Source: Roseococcus suduntuyensis (GTDB taxonomy: Bacteria > Pseudomonadota > Alphaproteobacteria > Acetobacterales > Acetobacteraceae). Taken from it: DNA of 64,000 nt. The notes under the pieces are model-generated. The model saw only the letters and a list, made by a program, of their open reading frames with translations, ran no database searches and had not been told where the DNA came from. Shown in pieces: positions 54,109-64,000 of the stretch (its first letter is position 1; every line of letters begins with the position of its first letter). The translations under genes were made by a program, and so were the position numbers. Where the stretch lies: positions 62,001-126,000 of the forward strand of contig NZ_JACIDJ010000005.1 in assembly GCF_014196305.1 (NCBI RefSeq). Reading direction: 5' to 3'.

Positions 54109-55719
54109 ATGTCGGAACGAAACGAAGCGAGACGTCACATGGCCATCAACCACCCCTCCTTCGGCACCCTGGCCGAAGACCGCATCATCATCTTCGACAC
54201 GACCCTGCGCGATGGCGAGCAATCGCCCGGCTTTTCCATGAACCTGGATGAGAAGCTGCGTATGGCCGAGGCCCTGGCCGATCTCGGCGTGGATGTGATG
54301 GAGGCGGGCTTCCCCATCGCCTCCATGGGCGATTTCGAGAGCGTGGAGGCCATCGCCAAGCGCTTCGCCAAGGAGGGACCGGTGGTCTGCGGCCTGGCCC
54401 GCACCTCCTCGGCCGACATCCTGCGCGCGGCCGAGGCCATCAAGCCCGCCGCCCGCCGCCGCATCCACACCTTCGTCTCCACCTCGCCGCTGCATATGCG
54501 GGTGAAGCTGCGGATGGAGCCCGAGGCGGTGCTGGAACTGGTGACGGCCAGCGTGTCCCTGGCCCGCCAGCACACGGATGACGTGGAATGGTCCGCCGAG
54601 GACGGCACCCGCACCGAGCATGAATTCCTGTGCCGCTGCGTGGAGGCCGCCATCAAGGCGGGTGCGACCACCATCAACATCCCCGACACGGTGGGCTACG
54701 CCGTGCCGGAAGACATGGCCTTCATCTTCAACATGCTGCGCGAACGGGTGCCGGGCGCGGATGGGGTCATCTTCTCCACCCACAACCACAATGACCTGGG
54801 GCTGGCGGTCGCCAACACCCTGGCCGCCATCCGCGCGGGCGCGCGGCAGGTGGAATGCACCATCAACGGCATCGGCGAGCGGGCGGGCAATGCGTCCCTG
54901 GAGGAGGCCGTGATGGCGCTGCGGACGCGCCACGACGCCATTCCCACCACCAACAGCATCGTCACCACCAAGCTGCTGAAGGTGTCCAAGCTGCTGGCGG
55001 CCACCACGGGCTTCGACGTGCAGCCCAACAAGGCCATCGTGGGCCGCAACGCCTTCGCGCATGAGAGCGGCATCCACCAGGATGGCGTTCTGAAGGATGC
55101 CTCGACCTACGAGATCATGACGCCCGAATCCGTGGGCTGGACCACCAATTCCCTGGTGCTCGGCAAGCATTCCGGCCGCGCCGCCTTCCGCGACCGGCTG
55201 AAGAGCCTGGGCTATGAGATCGGCGACAACCAGCTGAACGACGCCTTCAAGCGCTTCAAGGACTTGGCGGACCGCAAGAAGGTCGTCTACGACGAGGACA
55301 TCGCCGCCCTGGTGGATGACGAGGTGGGCCGCACCAACGAGACCATCCGCCTGACCGGGCTGAACGTCTCCACCGGCATGGGCACCAAGCCCATGGCCAC
55401 CATCACTCTGGAGGTGGATGGCGAGCGGCGGGATGGCATGGCCATCGGCGATGGCGCGGTGGATGCCACCTTCAACGCGCTGCGCCAGGCCTACCCGCAC
55501 GAGGTCAACCTGAAGCTCTACGCCGTGCAGTCGGTCACCGGCGGCACCGACGCCCAGGCGCGCGTCACCGTGCGCTTCGAGGAGAAGGGCAAGCTGGTGG
55601 ACGGGCAGGGGGCGGACACCTGCACCATCGTGGCCTCCGCCCGCGCCTATGTGCATGCGCTGAACAAGCTGCTGGTGAAGCGCGAGCGGACGGAGCCGCC
55701 GGCAGTGTTGCGCGCATAG
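54109..55719 (+). CDS. leuA: 2-isopropylmalate synthase
   Basis: A 536-residue enzyme catalysing the first committed step of leucine synthesis (acetyl-CoA plus 2-oxoisovalerate). The HMGL-like TIM barrel has IIIFDTTLRDGEQSPGFSM, STHNHNDLGLAVANTLA and NAFAHESGIHQDGVLK, with metal-binding Asp and His residues; the C-terminal LeuA allosteric domain (from about residue 405, IRLTGLNVSTGMGTKPMATITL) mediates leucine feedback. Starts at 54109 or 54139 are both possible; neither has a strong ribosome-binding site. A leucine-rich leader and hairpin upstream suggest attenuation control. Confidence 0.96.
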   Translation: MSERNEARRHMAINHPSFGTLAEDRIIIFDTTLRDGEQSPGFSMNLDEKLRMAEALADLGVDVMEAGFPIASMGDFESVEAIAKRFAKEGPVVCGLARTSSADILRAAEAIKPAARRRIHTFVSTSPLHMRVKLRMEPEAVLELVTASVSLARQHTDDVEWSAEDGTRTEHEFLCRCVEAAIKAGATTINIPDTVGYAVPEDMAFIFNMLRERVPGADGVIFSTHNHNDLGLAVANTLAAIRAGARQVECTINGIGERAGNASLEEAVMALRTRHDAIPTTNSIVTTKLLKVSKLLAATTGFDVQPNKAIVGRNAFAHESGIHQDGVLKDASTYEIMTPESVGWTTNSLVLGKHSGRAAFRDRLKSLGYEIGDNQLNDAFKRFKDLADRKKVVYDEDIAALVDDEVGRTNETIRLTGLNVSTGMGTKPMATITLEVDGERRDGMAIGDGAVDATFNALRQAYPHEVNLKLYAVQSVTGGTDAQARVTVRFEEKGKLVDGQGADTCTIVASARAYVHALNKLLVKRERTEPPAVLRA

Positions 55720-57045
<1,326 letters not shown>

Positions 57046-57076
57046 AGTGGAGTGATGTGCGGAACCCGGGGGGGAC

Positions 57077-57940
57077 TTGATCCGTCTGAGCATCCCTTTG
57101 CGGCAGGCGCTGGCCCGGCTCTCCTTGCCGGTTCTCATCGCCGTCGCCTTCGGCACCATGCTGCTGGGCCGCGCCGACGCGCTGCTTGTGGAGCGCGCCC
57201 GCATGGTGCTGGCCGATGCGCTGACCCCCATCTGGGCCGCCGTGCAGGAGCCCGTCACGGCGGTGCGCCAGGGCGTCGAGGAGGTCCAGTCGCTCTGGTA
57301 TCTCCGCAGCGAGAACGCCCGCCTCACCGAGGAAAATGACCGGCTGCGCCGCTGGCAGGCCGCGGCCCTGGCGCTGGAGGCCGAGAACGCCCTGCTGCGC
57401 CGCCAGCTTTCCTGGATTCCGGACCCCACGCCGCAATTCCGCACCGCCCGCGTGGTGGCCGATGGCGGCGGCACCTATGCCCGCGCCGTGCTGCTGGCCA
57501 CCGGCCCGCAGCACGATATCCGCAAGGGCCAGGTGGCGCTGGACGAGCGTGGCTTCGTGGGGCGCGTCACGGAGGTCGGCGCGCGATCGGCCCGGGTGCT
57601 GTTGGCCACCGACATCAACAGCCGCGTGCCGGTCATCATCGAGGGCTCCCGCGCACGCGCCATGATGGTGGGCGGCAACACCGCCCGTCCGCGCCTGCAG
57701 CATTGGCCCGAGGGCGTGCAGCCCCGCGATGGCGACCGGGTGGTGACCTCGGCCGAGGCCGGCGCCTTCCCGGCCGGCCTGCCGGTGGGCGTGGTCCGCC
57801 GCACGGCGGGCGGGGCCGCGGAGGTGGAACTCTTCGCCCAGCTCGAACGGCTGGACGTGCTGCGCCTCTTCGACTTCGGCCTGGCCGGCATCCTCCCCCC
57901 CGAGGCGGTGGCCCGGCCCGAGCCGCGCGGTCGGCGCTGA
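57077..57940 (+). CDS. mreC: Rod shape-determining protein MreC
   Basis: A 287-residue bitopic protein: one N-terminal membrane helix (RLSLPVLIAVAFGTMLLG), a coiled coil (about residues 75-110, SENARLTEENDRLRRWQAAALALEAEN) and the periplasmic beta-domain (ARVVADGGGTYARAVLL, GLPVGVVRRTAGG). It starts at TTG 57077 behind a G-rich site, since no ATG is in frame. It links MreB to PBP2-RodA and can activate them. Confidence 0.93.
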   Translation: MIRLSIPLRQALARLSLPVLIAVAFGTMLLGRADALLVERARMVLADALTPIWAAVQEPVTAVRQGVEEVQSLWYLRSENARLTEENDRLRRWQAAALALEAENALLRRQLSWIPDPTPQFRTARVVADGGGTYARAVLLATGPQHDIRKGQVALDERGFVGRVTEVGARSARVLLATDINSRVPVIIEGSRARAMMVGGNTARPRLQHWPEGVQPRDGDRVVTSAEAGAFPAGLPVGVVRRTAGGAAEVELFAQLERLDVLRLFDFGLAGILPPEAVARPEPRGRR

Positions 57941-57945
57941 GGCCC

Positions 57946-58488
57946 ATGGCCAGGAAGGGGCGCCCCGCGCCACCTATGGGGCTGATGCGTCAGCTCGATT
58001 CCGGCGCGCGGGCGGTGTTTCCCGCGGCCTTCACCGTGTTCCTGCTCGTCATGGCGGCGGTGCCGGTGGGCGTGCCGGGCCTGGTGGTGGCGGTGGCGGT
58101 GCCCAGCGTCTTCTTCTGGACGGTGTTCCGCCCCGGCGCCATGCCGCCGCCCATCGTCTTCGCGCTGGGCCTGTTGCAGGACCTGCTGGGCTTCACCCCG
58201 TTGGGCAGCGGCGGGCTGATCCTGCTGCTGGTGCATGGGGTGGCGTTGCGGGGGCGCACATGGCTGGCGCGGGCCTCCTTCCTCTGGGGCTGGCTCGCCT
58301 TCTGCGCCGTGGCGGCGGGCGCGATGCTGCTGGGCTGGCTGTTCCAGGCGTTGCTGGGCTGGCAGCGGCCGCCCTTCGTGCCGGGGCTCGCGCTGTTCGG
58401 CATCATGGCGGGTGGTTACCCGGCGCTGGCCTTCGTGCTGTCGCGCATGCACATGGCCATGCAGCGGGCGGAGGACGCGCTGCGATGA
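57946..58488 (+). CDS. mreD: Rod shape-determining protein MreD
   Basis: A 180-residue membrane protein of about five helices (FPAAFTVFLLVMAAVPV, LVVAVAVPSVFFWTVFRPG, PIVFALGLLQDLLGFTPLGSGGLILLLVHG, WGWLAFCAVAAGAMLLGWL). The FALGLLQDLLGFTPLG segment is characteristic of MreD. ATG 57946 follows mreC closely, and its stop overlaps the mrdA ATG. Confidence 0.9.
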   Translation: MARKGRPAPPMGLMRQLDSGARAVFPAAFTVFLLVMAAVPVGVPGLVVAVAVPSVFFWTVFRPGAMPPPIVFALGLLQDLLGFTPLGSGGLILLLVHGVALRGRTWLARASFLWGWLAFCAVAAGAMLLGWLFQALLGWQRPPFVPGLALFGIMAGGYPALAFVLSRMHMAMQRAEDALR

Positions 58489-60404
58489 AATGGCCCCGCA
58501 TCCTGCGCCGGCGCGAGAAGGGCGGCATCGCCAATTTCTCCATGCGCGGCGTGAAGCGCGAGGAGGAGCTGCGCCGCACCGTCTTCACCCGCCGCGCCCT
58601 GCTGCTGGGGGGCGTGCAGCTCGGCGCCTTCGGCTTCCTGGGCTGGCGGCTGCACACGCTGCAGGTGGACCAGGGCGAGCGCTTCGCCACGTTGGCCGAG
58701 GAGAACCGACGCTCCGCCCGGCTGCTCTCGCCGCCCCGCGGCCGCATCTTCGACCGCAATGGCGAGGTGGTGGCGGGCAACCGCCTGAACTGGCGTGCCC
58801 TTCTGGTGGCCGAGCACACCACCGATGTCGCCGCCACGCTGGAAACCTTCAGCCGCATCGTGCCGCTGAGCGAGGCCGACCGCGCGCGCATCACCCGCGA
58901 CGTGCGCCGCCGCCGCCGCTTCGTGCCCGTCACCGTGCGCGAATTCCTGGAATGGGAGGAGATGGCGCGCATCGAGGTGAACGCGCCCGACCTGCCCGGC
59001 ATCGTGATCGATGTCGGCACCAGCCGTATCTACCCCGAGGCCGAGCACCTGGCCCATGTGGTGGGCTATGTCGCCCCCCCCAGCGAGGCCGACCTGGATG
59101 GCGACCCGCTGCTGCAACTGCCCGGCATCCGCGTGGGCCGCGCGGGCGTCGAGCGTTTCCACGACACCACCCTGCGCGGCCGCGCGGGGGCCGTGCAGCT
59201 TGAGGTCAATGCCGTCGGCCGCATCATCCGCGAGATGGACCGGCGCGAGGGCGTGCCCGGCTCCGACGTGGAGCTGACCATTGATGTGGAACTCCAGAAG
59301 GCCGTGCGCGGCAAGATCGAGGAGGGCACCTCGGTCGTCGTGCTGGACGCCACCAATGGCGAGGTGCTGGCCATGGCGAGCCAGCCCTCCTTCGACCCCA
59401 ACATCTTCAACTCCGGCGTCTCGGGCGCACAGTGGCGGCAATGGACCTCGGGCCGCTCCACGCCGCTCATCAACAAGACGACGAACGGGCTCTACGCGCC
59501 CGGCTCCACCTTCAAGATGATGGTGGCCCTGGCGGCGCTGGAGGCGCGGCTGGTGACGCCGGGCGAGCGCATCCATTGCCCGGGCCATCTCGACCTCGGC
59601 AACACGCGCTTCCATTGCTGGAACCGCAATGGCCACGGGGGCGTGGATTTGCGGACCTCGCTGAAGGTCTCCTGTGACGTCTATTACTACGAGATCGCGC
59701 GGCGCATCGGCATGGACCGCATCACGGCCATGGCCCGGCGCTTCGGCATGGGGGTGGACCTCGACATCGAGCTGCCGGGCGCGCGCCCGGGCCTCATGCC
59801 CAGCCGCGCCTGGCAGGAGGCGCGCGGCCGCGCCTGGTCGGTGGGCGACACGGTGGTGCACGGTATCGGCCAGGGCTTCTATCAGCTCACGCCGCTGTCG
59901 CTGGCCGTGATGACCGCGCGGCTGGCCTCCGGGCGCGCCATCCAGCCGCACCTGACGCGCGCCGTGGGTGGCCGGCCCATCCCTGGACGGCGGCCGGAGG
60001 ATTGGCCCAGCCTCGGCATCCAGGACCGCAACCTGCGCCTGATGCGCGATGCCATGTGGTCTGTGATGAACGAGCAGGGCGGCACCGCCTATGCCTCCCG
60101 CAACATGCAGGGCTTTGGCCAGATGTCGGGCAAGACCGGCACCACCCAGGTCCGCCGCGTGACGCGCGAGCAGCGGGAGCGCGGCTTCAACGTCCAGAAC
60201 GTGCCGCGCGAATGGCGCCCGCACGCGCTCTTCGTCGGCTACGCGCCGCATGACAACCCGCGCTATGCGGTCAGCGTGGTGGTGGAGCATGGCACCTCCG
60301 GCTCCGGCACCGCGGCCCCCTTGGCGCGCGATGTCCTGGTCGAGACCTTCAACCGCTTCCGCCAGCCCATCCCGCCCCGCGTGGCGCAGAGGCGCGAGCC
60401 ATGA
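58485..60404 (+). CDS. mrdA: Penicillin-binding protein 2
   Basis: A 639-residue class-B transpeptidase. It has an N-terminal membrane helix (about 38-56), the pedestal domain with [15 protein letters not shown] and [12 protein letters not shown], and the transpeptidase domain with SxxK (Ser341-Thr-Phe-Lys344), SxN-equivalent SCD in [11 protein letters not shown], and KTG in MSGKTGTTQ. It cross-links peptidoglycan during elongation with RodA, encoded next with an ATGA overlap. Confidence 0.97.
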   Translation: MKWPRILRRREKGGIANFSMRGVKREEELRRTVFTRRALLLGGVQLGAFGFLGWRLHTLQVDQGERFATLAEENRRSARLLSPPRGRIFDRNGEVVAGNRLNWRALLVAEHTTDVAATLETFSRIVPLSEADRARITRDVRRRRRFVPVTVREFLEWEEMARIEVNAPDLPGIVIDVGTSRIYPEAEHLAHVVGYVAPPSEADLDGDPLLQLPGIRVGRAGVERFHDTTLRGRAGAVQLEVNAVGRIIREMDRREGVPGSDVELTIDVELQKAVRGKIEEGTSVVVLDATNGEVLAMASQPSFDPNIFNSGVSGAQWRQWTSGRSTPLINKTTNGLYAPGSTFKMMVALAALEARLVTPGERIHCPGHLDLGNTRFHCWNRNGHGGVDLRTSLKVSCDVYYYEIARRIGMDRITAMARRFGMGVDLDIELPGARPGLMPSRAWQEARGRAWSVGDTVVHGIGQGFYQLTPLSLAVMTARLASGRAIQPHLTRAVGGRPIPGRRPEDWPSLGIQDRNLRLMRDAMWSVMNEQGGTAYASRNMQGFGQMSGKTGTTQVRRVTREQRERGFNVQNVPREWRPHALFVGYAPHDNPRYAVSVVVEHGTSGSGTAAPLARDVLVETFNRFRQPIPPRVAQRREP

Positions 60405-61552
60405 GCGCGGTCTTCGAGCGCCGGCTTCTCACGCGCGACCGTGGCGTGGGCGTGTTCCAGAAGCTGTGGCGGATCCCCTGGCTGTTCGTCCTGCTGCTCT
60501 GCGCCGTGGCGGGGGTGGGGTATGTGGCGCTGTATTCGGCGGGCGGGGGCGACCCCGATCTCTACGCCAACCGCCACGGGCTGCGCTTCGGCTTCTGCCT
60601 GGTGATGGTGCTGTGCCTCGCGCTGGTGGATGTGCGGCTATTCGCGCGGCTGGCCTGGCTTGGCTATGCGGCGGCGCTGGGGCTGCTGGTGCTGGTGGCG
60701 CTGCATGGGCAGGTGGGAGGTGGGGCGCAGCGCTGGATCGCGATCGGCCCGCTGCAATTGCAGCCCTCCGAGCTGATGAAGATCATGCTGGTGCTGATGC
60801 TGGCCGCCTATTTCCACCGGGCGAGCTGGGAGCGCATGGGCAACCCCTTCTTCCTGCTGCCGCCACTGCTGCTTGTGCTCGTCCCGGTGGGGCTGATCTT
60901 CAAGCAGCCCAACCTCGGCACGTCATTGATCGTGCTGGCGCTGGGCGGCGTCATGTTCTGGGCGGCGGGCGTGCGCTGGTGGAAATTCGCGGGCGTGCTG
61001 GGGCTGATGGCGGCCGCGGCACCCATCCTCTACGCCAACCTTCGCGACTACCAGCGGGCGCGCATCACCACCTTCCTCGACCCGGAGAGCGACCCGCTGG
61101 GGGCGGGCTACAACATCATCCAGTCCAAGATCGCGCTGGGATCGGGCGGCATCTGGGGAAAAGGATTTCTCCAAGGCACGCAGGGCCACCTGAACTTCCT
61201 GCCCGAGAAGGAAACGGACTTCATCTTCACCATGATCGCCGAGGAATTCGGCCTGGTTGGCGCGCTGGTCACGCTGGCCCTGCTGCTGCTGGTGGTGGCC
61301 TTCTGCGTGCTGGTGGCGCTGCGCTGCAAGCACCAGTTCGGCCGGCTGCTGGCGCTGGGACTGGGCGCCAACTGGTTCCTTTATGTCTTCGTGAATGTGG
61401 CCATGGTGACGGGCGGCATCCCCGTGGGGGGCGTGCCGCTGCCGCTGATCAGCCATGGCGGGAGTGCCATGCTGACCACCATGCTGGGCTTCGGATTGTT
61501 GCTCAGTGTCTGGGTCCACCGGGACCTGGAGTTCGGCGTCGCGCGCGATTGA
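60401..61552 (+). CDS. rodA: Peptidoglycan glycosyltransferase RodA
   Basis: A 383-residue SEDS-family membrane protein with about ten helices. Conserved segments include RWIAIGPLQLQPSELMKIMLVL, FKQPNLGTSLIVLALG, the catalytic-loop region AGYNIIQSKIALGSGGIWGKGFLQGTQ, NFLPEKETDFIFTMIAEEFGL and GVPLPLISHGGSAM. It polymerises glycan strands in the elongasome with PBP2. It is the last gene of the operon; the next gene is convergent. Confidence 0.97.
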   Translation: MSAVFERRLLTRDRGVGVFQKLWRIPWLFVLLLCAVAGVGYVALYSAGGGDPDLYANRHGLRFGFCLVMVLCLALVDVRLFARLAWLGYAAALGLLVLVALHGQVGGGAQRWIAIGPLQLQPSELMKIMLVLMLAAYFHRASWERMGNPFFLLPPLLLVLVPVGLIFKQPNLGTSLIVLALGGVMFWAAGVRWWKFAGVLGLMAAAAPILYANLRDYQRARITTFLDPESDPLGAGYNIIQSKIALGSGGIWGKGFLQGTQGHLNFLPEKETDFIFTMIAEEFGLVGALVTLALLLLVVAFCVLVALRCKHQFGRLLALGLGANWFLYVFVNVAMVTGGIPVGGVPLPLISHGGSAMLTTMLGFGLLLSVWVHRDLEFGVARD

Positions 61553-61585
61553 CCCCCGGCGGCGCCGAGGGCCGTTTCGCGCGGA

Positions 61586-62530
61586 TCAAGCCGGGGGTTC
61601 GGCGCCAACCTGCTCCACGATGCGCTTGTAGTGCTCCGGGCGGCGATGGGCGGCGAAGTTGAACATCTTCTCCTTGCCCTGGAGGCAGGCCTCGAGGTCG
61701 CATTCGGCCACCACCACCTCGTCGCCCAGCGTCTTCGCCTGGGCCACCACCACCCCGTCCGGGTTCACGATGACGGACCCGCCGATGAGACCCGAGCCAT
61801 CCTCGTTGCCGGCCTTGGCGACGCTCACCGCCCAGGTCGCGTTCATGTAGGCGTTGGACTGCGCGGCCAGGGTGGAGTGGAAGGTGCGGATGTCCTCGTT
61901 CTCGGTGCTGCCGCCATTGGGGTCATAGGCCGCGGAGTTGTAGCCCATCACCATCAGTTCCACGCCCTGCAGGCCGTAGCAGCGCCAGGCCTCCGGCCAG
62001 CGGCGGTCATTGCAGATCAGCATGCCCATGACGGGGCGGTGCCATTCGGCGGGGCCGCGGAAGGCGGGGAAGCCCATGTCGCCATACTCGAAATAGCGCT
62101 TCTCCAGTTGCTGGAAGCGGCTGCCCTCGCGGGGCTCCACGCTGCCGGGCAGGTGGACCTTGCGGTACTTGCCCAGGATCTCGCCATCCGGGCCCACGGT
62201 GATGGCGGTGTTGAAGCGATGGCCGTCCTCGGTCAGCTCTGCGTAACCCAGGTAGAAGCCCACCCGCAGCTCCCGCGCGCGGTCGAACAGCGCCTGGCAG
62301 TTGGGGTTGGGCATGGCGCGCTCGAACCAGGTGTCGAGCTCCTGCGTGTTCGGGATGAACCAGCGCGGGAAGAAGGTGGTCAGCGCCAGTTCCGGGAAGA
62401 CGACCATTTGCGCGCCCTGGCGGGCGGCGTCCTCCAGCAGGGCGATGAGGCGGTCGAGCGTGTGACGGCGGCTGTCGGCGCGCTGGATGGGGCCGGTCTG
62501 CGCGCCGGCGAGCGTGAGGATACGGGGCAT
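61586..62530 (-). CDS. Nitrilase-superfamily hydrolase, N-carbamoyl-D-amino-acid amidohydrolase-like
   Basis: A 314-residue enzyme with the Glu-Lys-Cys triad: glutamate in VVFPELALTTFFPRW, lysine in KYRKVHLPGS and cysteine in GMLICNDRRWPE. The ICNDRRWPE context, NSAAYDPNGGSTENEDIRTFHSTL and the C-terminal FNFAAHRRPEHY segment match D-carbamoylase, which releases D-amino acids from their N-carbamoyl forms with loss of ammonia and carbon dioxide. Length agrees with the roughly 304 residues of that enzyme. No hydantoinase gene is adjacent. Confidence 0.88.
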   Translation of the reverse strand: MPRILTLAGAQTGPIQRADSRRHTLDRLIALLEDAARQGAQMVVFPELALTTFFPRWFIPNTQELDTWFERAMPNPNCQALFDRARELRVGFYLGYAELTEDGHRFNTAITVGPDGEILGKYRKVHLPGSVEPREGSRFQQLEKRYFEYGDMGFPAFRGPAEWHRPVMGMLICNDRRWPEAWRCYGLQGVELMVMGYNSAAYDPNGGSTENEDIRTFHSTLAAQSNAYMNATWAVSVAKAGNEDGSGLIGGSVIVNPDGVVVAQAKTLGDEVVVAECDLEACLQGKEKMFNFAAHRRPEHYKRIVEQVGAEPPA

Positions 62531-62566
62531 GGGCGCAACATCCCGCCGCGGGCGGTCCCTGGCAAG

Positions 62567-63820
62567 CTACCGCGCGAACACCGCAACGCTTTCCAGATGC
62601 GGCGACCACAGGAACTGGTCCACCGGCGTCGCTTCCCGCAGCGCGAAGCCCGCCGCGCGCAGCGTGGCGCCGTCCCGCGCCAGGGCGGCCGGGTTGCAGG
62701 AGACATAGATCACATGCGGCACCGTGCCGCGCGCGATCTGCGCCACCTGCTCGGGCGCGCCGTTGAAGGGCGGGTCCAGCACCACCACGGCGTAGGATTT
62801 CAGCTCGGCCGGCAGCAGCGGCTGGCGGGCGAGGTCGCGCCGTGTCGCTGTCACGCGCGGATGCGCGCCGGCGAGTGCGGTGACCGCCGCGCCATCGCCC
62901 TCATAGGCCTGCACCACCCCATGCGCGGCCAGCGGCAGGGAGAGCGTGCCGATGCCGGCGTAGAGATCCAGCAGCCGCGCCCGCTTGGACAGCTTGGCCG
63001 GCAGCCCGGCCAGGACGGCGGCAATGATGGCGGCCTCGCCCTCGCGGCTGGCCTGAAGGAAGGCCCCGGCCGGGGGCGTGATGGCCAGGCCCGAGAGGTG
63101 GTGCCGCACCGGCTCGTGCTGCGCCGCCACCTCGTTGGCGCCCTTGGTGGACCAGGCGATGCGCGGGATGCGGTGGGTGGCGGCGAAGGCGGCCAGGCGC
63201 TGCCGGTCGGGCATGGTCAGCGGCGCGTCGGTGCGCATCAGCAGGTCCGGCCCGCTGTCCAGCATGTTCACCACCACGGCCCCCAGCCGCTTCAGGGCGG
63301 AGAGGCTGCGCAGCGTCTCCGCCAGAGGTGGCAGCAGCGCCACCAGGGCGGGTTGCAGCACCGGGCATTCGGTCAGCGGGATCAGCTCGTGGCTGCCGCG
63401 GGTGTGGAAGCCGATGGTGACGCGCCCATCGGCCAGCCGCTCCAGCCCCAGATCGGCGCGGCGGCGGGCGCCCGGGGGCGTGCGCGCCAGGTCATGCACC
63501 AGGGGGGCCGCAAAGCCCGCGGACTCCAGCGCGGCGACCAGGCGCCCGCGCTTCCAGGCGGCATAGGGTGCATCGGCCCAGTGTTGCACGGCGCAGCTGC
63601 CGCAGCGGCCGAAATGCACGCAGGGTGCCGGAACGCGCTCCGGGCTGGCGGACAGGATGGAGAGGGCCGAGCCGGGCACCGCACCCTGGCGCGGCGTGCC
63701 GAGATAGGCCTCCACCCGCTCGCCGGGCAAGGTGTACGGGACGAAGGCATGGCCGCCCTCAGGCAGCGGCGCGATGCCGTCGCCCTGGGCGCCCATGGTG
63801 GTGATGGAAAGCTCGGTCAC
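62567..63820 (-). CDS. 23S rRNA (uracil-5)-methyltransferase-like (TrmA/RlmC/RlmD family)
   Basis: A 417-residue SAM-dependent methyltransferase with an N-terminal TRAM-like region (ITTMGAQGDGIAPLPEGG), [4Fe-4S] ligands Cys67, Cys73 and Cys76 (CVHFGRCGSC) plus the cysteine of LTECPVL, the SAM-binding motif LLDLYAGIGTLSLPLA, the DPPF motif VVLDPPFNG and the catalytic cysteine in YVSCNPAALARD. It modifies a uridine in rRNA or tRNA; which one cannot be told. It lies 36 bp upstream of the nitrilase gene on the same strand. Confidence 0.92.
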   Translation of the reverse strand: MTELSITTMGAQGDGIAPLPEGGHAFVPYTLPGERVEAYLGTPRQGAVPGSALSILSASPERVPAPCVHFGRCGSCAVQHWADAPYAAWKRGRLVAALESAGFAAPLVHDLARTPPGARRRADLGLERLADGRVTIGFHTRGSHELIPLTECPVLQPALVALLPPLAETLRSLSALKRLGAVVVNMLDSGPDLLMRTDAPLTMPDRQRLAAFAATHRIPRIAWSTKGANEVAAQHEPVRHHLSGLAITPPAGAFLQASREGEAAIIAAVLAGLPAKLSKRARLLDLYAGIGTLSLPLAAHGVVQAYEGDGAAVTALAGAHPRVTATRRDLARQPLLPAELKSYAVVVLDPPFNGAPEQVAQIARGTVPHVIYVSCNPAALARDGATLRAAGFALREATPVDQFLWSPHLESVAVFAR

Positions 63821-63876
63821 GGCGCCCTCCGGGCGAAACAGCCCTTAGGGCAGGTCGAAGCGGCGGGCGCAAGGGA

Positions 63877-64000
63877 CGCCCGCGATCTCATCCGCCCCCC
63901 GGTGTCCTGGCGAGGCTTTGCCTCGCCAGGCGGAACCCCGCTACCAGGACAAAGCGCCAAGCCGGGGCCCCCGGCACGGCGCGCAGCGACGTGTTGGGGT
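63877..64000. repeat. Dispersed ~124-bp intergenic repeat, minus-oriented copy (runs to window end)
   Basis: Reverse-complement partner of 55769-55892, and it may continue beyond the window. The internal hairpin here is CCTGGCGAGGC-AAA-GCCTCGCCAGG, versus CCTTGCGAGGC-AAA-GCCTCGCAAGG in the other copy: the stem pair T-A has become G-C on both sides, a compensatory change. No gene is seen in 63821-64000. Confidence 0.8.

Overview
The window is 64 kb of very GC-rich, densely coding DNA with frequent 4-base ATGA/GTGA overlaps. Gene content (mdh-sucCD-sucAB, sdhCDAB, pdxA-pdxJ, mreBCD-mrdA-rodA, DUF1489, Bug-type and TRAP transport genes) points to an alphaproteobacterium, most likely a Rhodospirillales/Acetobacteraceae (Roseomonas-like) chromosome. 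That placement is inferred from gene content and composition; no rRNA gene is present. I see no prophage, transposase, CRISPR array, tRNA or rRNA.

Layout. 1-1.8 kb: tail of a MacB-type ABC exporter. 1.8-2.8 kb: beta-keto acid cleavage enzyme. 3.1-5.8 kb (minus): an IalB-like protein, ECF sigma factor, RskA-like anti-sigma factor and a DUF4394 protein. 5.8-6.6 kb: aldo/keto reductase. 6.9-8.8 kb (minus): TRAP permeases without a binding protein. 9.0-16.1 kb: six genes of a hydrogenase-4/complex-I-like membrane complex whose large subunit has lost the nickel-binding cysteines (an Ehr-type complex). 16.2-22 kb: a small secreted protein; an orphan LysR regulator bracketed by a 100-bp inverted repeat; a three-gene envelope operon (membrane protein, lipoprotein, peptidoglycan-binding transglycosylase without a signal peptide); and an aspartate-semialdehyde dehydrogenase paralogue without its catalytic cysteine. 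22-40 kb: ZapE ATPase, then a TCA-cycle block: mdh, sucCD, sucA (odhA), sucB and minus-strand sdhCDAB, with asd, a Na+/H+ antiporter and a ParE-type toxin module interspersed. 40-43.4 kb: a gene-free 0.7-kb stretch rich in hairpins, DUF3052, a small membrane protein and pdxA-pdxJ. 43.5-50 kb: a YejABEF-type peptide importer with a DUF3891 gene inserted between yejB and yejE. 50-53.8 kb: hydroxyacid dehydrogenase, OmpA-like lipoprotein, PuuE-type deacetylase and a Bug receptor pseudogene. 53.9-55.7 kb: leuA behind a leucine-rich leader peptide and attenuator-like hairpin. 56-61.6 kb: the rod-shape operon mreBCD-mrdA-rodA. 61.6-63.8 kb (minus): a D-carbamoylase-like nitrilase and a TrmA/RlmD-type RNA methyltransferase.

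Most genes are housekeeping. Unusual signals lie in four places. First, the nickel-free complex, with two tiny translational-coupling reading frames: an upstream 15-codon frame, and an 8-codon duplicated tail of hyfC that bridges hyfC and hyfE. Second, several families of palindromic intergenic repeats, some with compensatory stem changes and some ending exactly at stop codons. Third, the envelope operon, whose composition resembles a lysis cassette. Fourth, the leu leader. All calls come from reading the sequence; no database search was run.
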